Below are positions 55,791-64,000 of a stretch of 64,000 nucleotides of DNA, in pieces. How positions within the stretch are numbered: the first letter of the stretch is position 1; every line of letters starts with the position of its first letter. The stretch is from Diphasiastrum complanatum (lineage: Eukaryota > Streptophyta > Lycopodiopsida > Lycopodiales > Lycopodiaceae), in NCBI GenBank assembly GCA_029204225.1, contig CM055095.1, positions 42,557,723-42,621,722 of the forward strand, read 5' to 3'. The notes under the pieces were generated by a model. That model made no database searches. It was given only the letters and a program-made list of their open reading frames with translations, and was not told where the DNA came from. The position numbers and the translations under genes were made by a program.

Positions 55791-56317
55791 TTCATGCAAT
55801 AATCTTGATCATCCCATGCGAGCAAATGCAATTAACATGAAATCTTTTAAAATGGAAAATGGCGGATGACCCATTTTTTTCAAGACCTTACAATTTTCTA
55901 GTAATTCATGTAAATTTTGAATCTTAAATTTAAAAATTAATGAGTTATTTGTAAAATGTTGCATTTTGCAAATATTTTAAATTTGGACTAAGTGATGCAA
56001 AATATTTTAAAAAGTTTACATTCAAATCTCCAAAAAAAATCCAAATATTAATTGTGTGTAATCTATTATTATGACTAATAATTGTTAAATTAGGTGAATT
56101 TATAATTTTAAAAAGCTTATTTTTTAATTTTATTTTCAAAGTGCAATTTGAAAGATTTTGATATAAATTTAGAAGCTTACATGTAATTTAATGTTAATAT
56201 TTTAACATTTAAAAAATTCTAAACTCTAAAATTTTAAAATTTTAAAAAAATATTAGAAAATTTAAAACATCAAAAAAATTTTAAAATCATAAAATAAAAA
56301 AAATAAGAAAGATAAAC
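55791..56317. other. AT-rich gene-free stretch
   Basis: Very AT-rich, A- and T-runs only; nothing recognisable. Confidence 0.6.
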
Positions 56318-56560
56318 ATAGTCGAGGACCTATGCGAGGAGGACCTATGCTCAGCATAAGTCGAGGGAGGACCTATGCTCAGCATAGGTCGAGGGAGGAT
56401 TTATTTTGAGCATAGGTAGAGAGAGGACCTATGCTCAACATAGGTTGCGAGAGGACCTATGCTGAGCATAGGTCCAGTGAGGACTTATGCTGAGCATAGG
56501 TCGTGAGAGAAGTTATGTTGGCATAGGTCTAGTAACCACTTATACTGAGCAACGAAGGTA
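56318..56560. repeat. 28-bp tandem array of the CCTATGCTNAGCATAGG palindrome
   Basis: Eight to nine units of about 28 bp, consensus GACCTATGCTCAGCATAGGT followed by CGAGGGAG. Starts are near 56341, 56369, 56397, 56425, 56453, 56481, 56508 and 56535. Unlike the 31.6-kb array, the spacers here are also repeated, so this copy grew by tandem duplication. The 56561-57010 stretch after it shows no recognised gene. Confidence 0.92.
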
Positions 56561-57019
56561 ATTGTCAACAATAGAAATGAAGGCCCATTTTGAGTCATAC
56601 TTTATAGATCCTCCTTCCAAGAATAAAACCTCCAACGTTTAAAGGACAATAATTCTTTTTACATTATTTAATTGAGTCCCTAAGGGGCCTATCCAAGGAC
56701 AAGTCTTATGACGAAGGTCTGAAGCAATCAGCAATAGAACAAAGCTTTCGAGTGCCTACATTACATCACGTTAAGAAATGCTTCGGTATGAAGCTCCTCT
56801 ATCGTTGCATGGAAAGTTTAAGATTCCAAAATAGGAATTGATTTATTGAGTGATGTTTCTTGTTTCCTTCTAGTAAAAACTGATCTGATTAGGTGTACAT
56901 GCGTTCTTGCCTCTTTGAGTGAATTATCATCAGTTTCAAGGTAGACTAGAATCAAGCTCTTGCTACAAAAAGTTGCAATAGCAGTCATTTCATTATATAT
57001 CCAAAGCAATCTGTACTAG

Positions 57020-57835
57020 CTTCTAAGAATCACAAACAAGAATGCAAAACAAAAGAAAGCCTCTGATACTCTACAACAGTCGCTCCTCACAATAATTTGA
57101 ACTGCTTTATTTTGGACTTCCTGGACGTCCGCTCTGCTGCCCTCTATTCCAACGATACCATGTCCCCGACAATAATAGCAATGTCTCGAGCTCTTTGTTT
57201 TTGTTTCAAATCCTTTTTCCAAAGGCTGGGAGGAGGCTTCATTTTCAGGTGACCTAATCTAAATTGGATAAATAACGACTTGGACATCAGAAACACATCT
57301 TTTTCCTTGGATAGGAGGTGTTGGACCAATTGTCTGGTTTCACCTCTACCGACGATCTTTTCGAGGATGAAATCCCTAGCAATCCTTCGTGCTTTTGTAG
57401 ACATCAGTAGCTAGGAAGCTGTTTGTAAATCTTTGGCAAAAGGTAGCCAGTTGAGGGTTTATTTGCTCAATGATATTTTTTTGTTGCACAATTGCTCGAA
57501 ATCTTCTTGTTGCTATTTCATATCCTCCTAATGCTACAGAATCACTTACGGCACAAAATGACTCAAATAAAACTGATAAAAGCACAACAAAATCTGATTG
57601 TATAAATGACGACCTACCAGTTTTGCAGCATACATAACTATCGCTCCCGATGCATTGGCAGTGCTTGACTTAATAACTCTTACCAGAAAAACCTTTTTAT
57701 ATTTTCTGGCTTCACTCTCACAGAAAGCACTACTTGTTGATCGATCTATACCCAACTTCTTGTCATTTCCAGCAGTAATGAGCCCTGAAGATTTTTTAGA
57801 TGTTGCAATATAATAATAAAGCATTTCAAACACTA
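57020..57835 (-). CDS. Gene family Q, unknown protein
   Basis: A two- or three-exon minus-strand gene. The first exon begins MFEMLYYYIATSKKSSGLIT and continues SEARKYKKVFLVRVIKSSTA and SGAIVMYAAKLV. A donor near 57615 and the acceptor TTCTGTAG at about 57540 join it in frame to ALGGYEIATRRFRAIVQQKN, IIEQINPQLATFCQRF and SFLATDVYKSTKDC. An overlapping frame downstream (57404-57144) encodes a basic segment RRIARDFILEKIVGRGETRQ with LWKKDLKQKQRAR. I do not recognise any domain. It sits about 450 bases beyond the palindrome array, and its 5' half is duplicated at 37.9-38.9 kb. Upstream, 57836-58592 is duplicated as well and is probably promoter and leader. Confidence 0.45.
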
Positions 57836-58283
57836 TTGTGTCACTATTGCAAAAAAGTCTAACGCGTGTTGTTGCCTCAATTTTCTAGCTTGGCATCCCG
57901 AGCTTTTCATGTACTAGCTTATAGAGATTGAGCCTGTAAATGGACCTTTATATTAAACACATAAAATTCAACTGAAGATGGCATCAGTTTGGTAGTCCGA
58001 AGGCTTAGTCTGACTGCCTTATTTTTATTTTGATAATGCAACAAGAAAATCAGAAAGTTTTTAATACATTTCAGATTCCTAAAATCTCCAAGAAGAAACT
58101 AGCACTTGTAGAAATAACGAATTTTATTGGAAAAAGACAACAGAATCAACAAAGAAGTGAAACCTATATATAGCTCACCAGAACTTGCAAAACAATGCAT
58201 TCATTTGAAAGGCAATCATAAAACAAACAAACTTATGAAATATACATTAGAGAAACTTAGAGCCTGACGAGGGCCATTGAAAA

Positions 58284-58335
<52 letters not shown>

Positions 58336-58343
58336 ATATATAT
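58284..58343. repeat. (TA)n microsatellite
   Basis: About 60 bases of TA with two GTATG interruptions. It is absent from the otherwise matching 38.6-kb copy. Confidence 0.95.
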
Positions 58344-58592
58344 TCTTATTTTCGTTGCCATGTGGACCAATTGAAACCTTGAAATCAGGGTTCTACATAA
58401 CGTAGAATTTCTCAAATATAAATAAAATAAAAACTTTCTAAATATATTACTATTTCGTCAAGCAGCATGTGGAAATGCTATTGGTTGTTGAGGCCTGCCC
58501 TTCTAGCTCATTGCTGCCCAAAGAGACCCAAAAATATTGAAAATGAATATGACAGATGGTTGAAATGAGAAAATCGATGTACCATTAATGTA

Positions 58593-59505
58593 TATGCATT
58601 GTCAAATCATGGTTAATAGGGCTAACTAGAGTTAATTTGTAGTGCTAAATAGTTTAGTGTTTCAAATTTTCACCAACACATATTTTCAGATTCATGGCTT
58701 TTTTGTTGAATTTCACACGTGTGGAGTGTCCACTACATGTACTTGTGATCTCCTAAGGTGTGTAGACGCACCAAGATCAAGACTAGATTGAGATTCAAGA
58801 TCAATCTTGAATCCTATGGCAAAAACACACTACTACATGCATTCAATCACTTCCAACTCTCACTCACACGTGTGGGAAGTATTCAAAAAATAATCTAAGT
58901 AAAAACAAGTTGCTCTCCTTGGGTAGAGAGAGAAATGGCATCATGAGCTCTCGGGTAGAGAGAGAAAGCTAGAAATCCAATAACTCACAAAATCCATGAA
59001 ATCACCAAATCAGTTGCATTCAAAATGAGGAGTACAATGATACTAGTAGGTCCACGAGCTACCACTATGCTTAACTATGATTGGACCATATTTTGTCACC
59101 TCTTGATCCTATTGGATCATTGATCTATGCACCTCTTAATTCTATTGGACTATATTCAAGCACACCTCAATTTCCTATTGGACCTCACAAGGTTCCACCT
59201 CTAAATCCTATTGGACTTCTTGGAATTCATCAAACAAAAACTTTACACTTGTCTACACTCTAATTAGCAAGTGTTTAGCCTCTTACTCTATTTTGGCTCA
59301 ATAGTGGCATTACAAGTGGAAATGCATAATTTGCCATCTATGCCAAATTTATTCCTATCAACATCCTACACCTAGATGCTTGATGTAAAAAACATAAGAC
59401 CCCTATATCTAACATAGATAATCTTTTTCAATTCTTCACATTTTTGTCTATGCATATTTTTTGATTCATAGTTAAGTATTTCGGATTTTTGCCTGCACAT
59501 TACAA
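58593..59505 (+). other. Intergenic stretch with a 33-bp tandem repeat
   Basis: Four 33-base units, CACCTCTTGATCCTATTGGA and variants, start near 59098, 59131, 59164 and 59197. They lie in a 60-codon frame (59081-59263) that reads PLDPIGSLIYA, PLNSIGLYSST, PQFPIGPHKVP, PLNPIGLLGIH: an 11-residue repeat. Without other gene features this may be a non-coding minisatellite. Also present are two GGGTAGAGAGAGAAA copies (58920, 58954) and ACACGTGTG twice. Confidence 0.6.
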
Positions 59506-60715
59506 ATGGCGCCATCAATGAAGTCGTGCTCCTAAATCGACTCTATGCTTCAATTCAACGAGAAAGATAATAATGGATTATGGGTGCCAAGAACATATTC
59601 AAAAAACTCTTGGGTTTTGCTGCATCCATCATCAAGAGGAGCATTTCGGAAAAGCAAAGGGTGAAAACTATCATTTCAATCTTATTGGAAGGCTAGAATT
59701 TTGGCTTTCAAAACATCATCAGAAGGAAATTTTATTTATGAAATTCTAGTCCAACATGTATATATGCATTCGGGGATAAATGTGCAAGGATTCAACCTCC
59801 AGGATCACAAAAAACAACTATGAGTATTGATATTTTACAATATTTTGATGTTTGTCATTCATTAATTTCTACTAGTAAACTTGCCAATATGATCATTTTT
59901 CTCTTGCAGATTTATATCCATCCAACATAAATGAATGGGAGCCCATTGGGTCTCTAGCACGTGTGTTAGATGTTATTCACACTAATATTGGACAACTACA
60001 ATATAGAGGAGAACTGCAAAAGATCTAGCTGATAGTGGGGTCCTTTTTCATGAATCAATGTACGTTCATGATACAAAAGGAGGTTTTGGACAAATAGTCC
60101 CAATTCAATCACCTAGTTTTGGAAGTGTGGGTTGATCCAGATACTGCAATTTCATAATCATTTCGTTGCAAGCTATATAATGATGTATAAAATTCATTAA
60201 AGATAAGCACAAGATAAAAAAAAGTCAGATTGAGTTGGTTTATTTCTCTGAATATATTTGTGGATTTCTTTTCAAGTGTCAATGTACACGAAATCCCAAC
60301 AATGTTTGTATGCAAAAATTTATCAAATAGTTTATTATCTGAACTGATGGATGAAGGTTGGGACAAAAGATCAGATGGAGATATAGAATGTAGAATTAAA
60401 ATATCTTCCATGTGCTTTCGAAAACAAATTGAAAAACAAATGTTGAGCTTATGCTTCCATTATCAAAGATGGAAAAAAATCAAAGGTAAATGGGTGCCAC
60501 TCGATCAAGACTGAAGCTAGTGGACATTCAAAACAAAAAAATATTGAAAATATATACAATAATGCAGTTTTGACATGTGTTGAGGTGGAAGAGGGTTGGA
60601 GTCTAAATTACATCAGGCGGGAACTATTGCTCCTACAAGATGATATACTTTTAGACTTCATATTCATTCTCAATGGTAAACTCCTAAGTAACTATAAATA
60701 CTCAATTTTTTATGA
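59506..60715 (+). pseudogene. Gene family P, fullest copy
   Basis: Starts ATGGCGCCATCAATG. Exon 1 (to about 59820) encodes NNGLWVPRTYSKNSWVLLHP, SSRGAF, YWKARILAFKTSSEGNFIYE and ILVQHVYMHSGINVQGF, with stops at 59533 and 59659. The next exon follows a clean TTTCTCTTGCAG ending at about 59910: DLYPSNINEWEPIGSLARVL, DVIHTNIGQLQYRG, then after a one-base shift KDLADSGVLFHESMYVHDTK and GGFGQIVPIQSPSFGS. The third part (60230-60512) encodes VHEIPTMFVCKNLSNSLLSE and LMDEGWDKRSDGDIECRI. I do not recognise the protein. Three copies in this window and proximity to Q and the palindrome arrays suggest a mobile-element cargo gene rather than a host gene. Confidence 0.5.
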
Positions 60716-60743
60716 ATAGTTTCTATCAAAACTTTCTTATACA

Positions 60744-61735
60744 TCATCCCTTAAAAACTAGCTAACTTTAACTATTGAGAGTTTTTCCCTAACCTCCTCA
60801 AACTTATCTTTACATACGGGTTTGTTGTAAATATGTGATCTGCTAGATGTTCTTCACATCTACAATGTCAAACATTAATATCTTCACTTAGAAGTCTCTC
60901 ATAAATGAAGTGATCCCTCACTTCAATGTGTTTCGTACAACCATGGTAAACCTAAATTCTTGTTAGTTGGATTCCACTTTGACTATCCACATGATATTTT
61001 GTCAAATACACAACATGGTTCCAATTGGTGTCTTATCATGTAGGGGATCCACCAATATTTTGAAAATATTTAATTATCCTTTGCTTTAACAAAACATGAT
61101 GCTTGATTGCTTTGTATGAAGCTAGACATCAATCCATATGTCATTTTAAATGTATCAAGAGCTTTCTCTTCTCTTTTATATCTTCATATATCTATCTCCT
61201 TATCTGATATAGGAAAATCTATTTCCATGTCATCTACAAGCTTCTTGTACCACTTAGGACCCTTGTGACTAGGAAATGTACCTCTAGAAGAGTATGTATG
61301 TGATGGAATATTCGTTTTGTTTGCTTTTCACAAATCACTTTTTTTTTAATTATAGTAGACCTATATGTTGGTCTTGCCTCATTCTACATCCCTTCATAGT
61401 GGAGTGATATCTTCATTATCAATTCAACTTGACTCGTTAGGATCCTCCATTAAGGGCAATTGACTCAGCTTGTCATTCTATGTGGATTGATTTTCACCAC
61501 TTTCAACATCATCATACTCATGCATCTCATGATAAATCACGTCCCGACCATTATAGTGCACCCTTGCCTTTGTATCATAGCATTTGTATACTTTGACCTT
61601 GTCATCACACGTAAAAATATGCATTTTATTGATTGTGTATCCAATTTTATTCTAATTTGGTCAAGTATGTGTATTTATGCCCTACAACCAAACACTCTAA
61701 TATGTATGCACAAGTTCAGAAATTTTCTTTATGTC
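60744..61735 (-). mobile_element. Copia element E, copy 3
   Basis: Same family and orientation as 52.4 kb, starting exactly at the purine tract (ATCATCCCTT) with the LTR missing. The RNase H end is at 60760-60850 and the integrase end at 61480-61690 (RVFG-less, KLDTQSIKCIF and DVIYHEM). Similarity ends at about 61735, inside the integrase region. Confidence 0.75.
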
Positions 61736-61831
61736 ACTCTAACGAAATGCCTTAGGATTTGATTTACAAGGTGCCTTTGCTTCCTAGGGCACCTTTGGCA
61801 TTTTGTAAGGAGGTGTCACCTTTCTCTCCTG

Positions 61832-62580
61832 TCACAAAACACGTGTGAAAACACAGTGTCGCGTTCTTTTCGCCTTTTCTTGATGGCTTGATCTAAATGG
61901 TTTCCTAGTTTGTTTACCAACTAGACAGTGTTGACAGACAGGTAACTCGACTTTATCGTGAGGATAGTCGAGATAAAGAACAATAGATTGTCTAGACATT
62001 TGTTGTACAGCAGCATGATTCAAGTGACCAAGTCTATAATGCCAAAGTAAACTTTTATTTGCATGAATAGAAGTACTGGGCGCCTGACTAGAGGCAGAAA
62101 AGCAATGACTTAATTTATACAATATCCATGCCTCTTTCTGAGTGCTAGGATCTTGCCTGTCCTATCAACTACTTTGCATTGATCACATTCAAATTCTACT
62201 CTATACCCTGGATTTATGATTCTGCTTACAAAGAGCAGATTCGTAGATACATACACGACTTTCGAGAGTAGCTTAGATTGATCATTTGCAAAGCTATCTC
62301 GCACTTCGTATAGTGTGCTAAAGATGTCCCAGACTTCTTTCGATGTCTGAGTCTCGGATACATGGCCGATCTGAGTATCTGTAATGTTTAAGATGATCAA
62401 CGCAAAAGCCTTTCCAACGCAAAAGCCTTTCCATCCTTCAGCTTCCATCTAGCGATTGTTGCGTCATTTGCTTCGGGTTTCTGTTCTTCACCTATAACAA
62501 TGTCATACAATTCTTTAGCCATTAGTACAGTTTTCATCTTGAATTTCCACAGATGGTAATTGGCTCCATCAAGCTTGTCC
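61832..62580 (-). pseudogene. Copia C gag joined to GAG-pre-integrase
   Basis: The minus strand begins MDKLDGANYHLWKFKMKTVL (62582) with EEQKPEANDATIARWKLKDG, a copia gag start, then SETQTSKEVWDIFSTLYEVR. It then passes without zinc knuckle or protease to YVSTNLLFVSRIINPGYRVE and LLWHYRLGHLNHAAVQQMSR, CQHCLVGKQTRKPFRSS, the GAG-pre-integrase domain. So about 600-800 coding bases were deleted in or near frame. A 17-base direct duplication (CGCAAAAGCCTTTCCAA at 62400-62433) sits in gag. No integrase core follows. Confidence 0.85.
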
Positions 62581-62741
62581 ATGATGGGACTGACTTTCCC
62601 TTAAGAATCCATGTGGAAGATTAGCCTAGGAAAAACCATCAATGACTTAAGTATGAAAATCAGGTACATAATTAAAGAAGACAATTACTCTATCAGCTAG
62701 TAGAGTCATGTACTTTGAAAGCTTATTAGGCTACGAAAATT

Positions 62742-62753
62742 GCTCTGATACCA
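62742..62753 (-). promoter_or_regulatory. Primer-binding site of copia C
   Basis: Complement of TGGTATCAGAGC, adjoining an LTR terminal CAACA (minus) at 62754. Confidence 0.9.
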
Positions 62754-63300
62754 TGTTGGAAGAAGAGGTGTCTCATTTTCTTCCTCCCTTAGATTTTTTG
62801 ATCACCCAAAAATTCTTTTAGCAAAGGTCTCCAAAAATTCCATTGACATAAGTAAATGCTAGGCTACTTCCCTTTTTAACACAGCAGTTCATTTTCATTA
62901 CTTCCTTAAAGTTGCCAGAATCAATGGAAAATCAATAAAATTTGGTTCCGAGTACTCTTTGATATTCGACACACTTGTTTTTTTAATCGAATATAGAGCT
63001 ACCTCTCAAAAATAACGACCTTATTCCATTCATTCACTTTAACAAGTATCGGAAAAGCTTTAATTTGCCCAATCCTAAAGATCAAAATCATTTAAGATAA
63101 GTCTATCGGTGCAACACCGAAGGTTGAGCTCCATAAGACTAGTGGTTTGTTGCATTCGTTAGATATCTCAGACTGTACGTAGAATTGGTTCTTTGGCGTA
63201 TGACCTCGATCTTCAAGGAAAATCGACTGCACACTCAGTGTTTCATGTAAGTCATTTGAAACTAAGTTTACATGCTCATGAAATATAATGTTTGTTGAGA
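62754..63300 (-). mobile_element. 5' LTR of copia C (right edge unknown)
   Basis: The LTR lies to the right of the PBS. Its far end was not identified and may fall near 63.1-63.3 kb. No gene is recognisable from 62754 to 63520. Confidence 0.45.
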
Positions 63301-63522
63301 CAAATGGTCAATATACTACTAGTGTGATTTGTGAAAGTAAATTGTTGTGAATTGCAAAAGTTTTAGTCTTTCATATCTAAAACCTTGGTCAAATGTGATG
63401 TCAGCCCTTTGTTTGGACATGGTGTATTGATTTTTTTTGGTCAAAATGGATATTTTTTAAATAAATGTTTTTGTGATTTTTGGGAATTTTTTTTGTGAAA
63501 AAGCAGGTTTCTGGGCAAATTT

Positions 63523-63760
63523 TCAAAACTGAAAAATGATTACTTTTTCTATAGGATTTTGACCCATTTTAAAAAATTTTGCATTAATGGCACTAACGGT
63601 TCGGAAAGAAGGAATATGAAAATATTTTTGGGATAATTGTCTTCGAGCCTGTAAACTGTGTATGCCCCCAAGAGCTAAAATAGAAAAATCAAAATTTGCA
63701 ACATCGTTGCATATTGAGGGATCAACCAAAACAACAAAAGGAGTTACTATGGCCAATGTA
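63523..63760 (-). pseudogene. ParB-like domain fragment
   Basis: The minus strand reads TPFVVLVDPSICNDVANFDF, SILALGGIHSLQARRQLSQK and YFHIPSFRTVSAI. A substrate-binding GGxHS(L)xA turn with an upstream VDP segment recalls ParB/sulfiredoxin-fold N-terminal domains, which in prokaryotes and phages often accompany N4/N6 DNA methyltransferases. An upstream piece near 63800-63860 reads DRPHVDPITGDRPMEVREPN. The core GGGGCATACACAGTTTAC motif recurs at 63976-64000, at the window edge. Assignment is by motif only. Confidence 0.35.
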
Positions 63761-64000
63761 TGATCTTTTAATTTTATTTTTATATATGTACTTGTGTCTC
63801 ATTAGGTTCTCTTACTTCCATTGGCCTATCTCCTGTTATTGGGTCAACATGTGGCCTATCACACTGATCTGTATCCAAAATTAAAGTTGTTTCCCTAATT
63901 TTTTTTTATTTTATGAAAATCTTCTTTTAATCTAGTAATCTCAGAGCTGTCTTGTAGGGGATGGATGAAAGCACCAGGTAAACTGTGTATGCCCCTGAGA

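Noticed and set aside
1-64000. tRNA or rRNA genes
   Set aside because: Only tRNA-complementary primer-binding sites were seen; no cloverleaf-like A and B boxes or rRNA sequence were recognised by eye. A tRNAscan or Rfam run would decide.

Overview
This is a transposon-dense stretch of a plant nuclear genome. The evidence is the GT-AG introns, long AT-rich gene-free DNA, many Ty1/copia and Ty3/gypsy remnants whose primer-binding sites are TGGTATCAGAGC (complementary to plant initiator Met-tRNA), two En/Spm (CACTA) relics, and interspersed CT/CA microsatellites. I see no intact housekeeping gene. The DNA methyltransferase and DUF7869-like genes recall families I associate with non-seed plants (ferns, lycophytes, bryophytes), so I lean to a large-genome spore-bearing plant. 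That lineage call is a weak inference.

Layout. 0-9 kb: an LTR end, two Transposase_24 (TNP1-like) relics, a minus-strand copia relic, a multi-exon gene of an unclassified DDE-like transposase (2.9-5.5 kb), and a CACTA TNPD relic (6.1-7.4 kb). 9-16 kb: compound microsatellites bracketed by a GTCGGA-motif family, a gypsy RT relic, LTR-like pieces, tandem repeats and a gypsy 3' LTR. 16-28 kb: a clear nest. A second CACTA TNPD relic is broken by copia element A, and A is broken by element B, a young non-autonomous copia with two 654-bp LTRs and an 851-codon gag-protease ORF. 28.9-35.1 kb: a minus-strand beta-class N4-cytosine/N6-adenine DNA methyltransferase gene and a plus-strand DUF7869-like gene, with an array of the 17-bp palindrome CCTATGCTNAGCATAGG between them. 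35-44 kb: an inverted pair of related LTRs around a block of two unrecognised gene families (called P and Q here), then a copia pol relic. 44.2-46.5 kb: a second copy of the DDE-like transposase. 46.5-47.5 kb: an ACGTG-rich promoter with TATA box, a plus-strand exon encoding a histone H3 tail (MARTKQT) and, on the opposite strand, a divergent CENH3-like histone fold. 47.5-55.2 kb: copia and gypsy fragments. 55.3-60.7 kb: a second, broken copy of the methyltransferase/palindrome neighbourhood, with P and Q. 60.7-64 kb: more copia relics and a ParB-like fragment.

The strongest candidate for an undescribed system is the recurring association of a DNA methyltransferase gene with CCTATGCTNAGCATAGG arrays and with DUF7869-like, P and Q genes. 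My reading is a eukaryotic mobile element carrying its own DNA methyltransferase, but no termini or target-site duplications were found. Second is the histone H3 gene whose tail and fold lie on opposite strands. Positions come from reading the sequence by eye. Exon and relic edges are usually good to a few bases at splice sites and LTR ends, and to tens of bases elsewhere.
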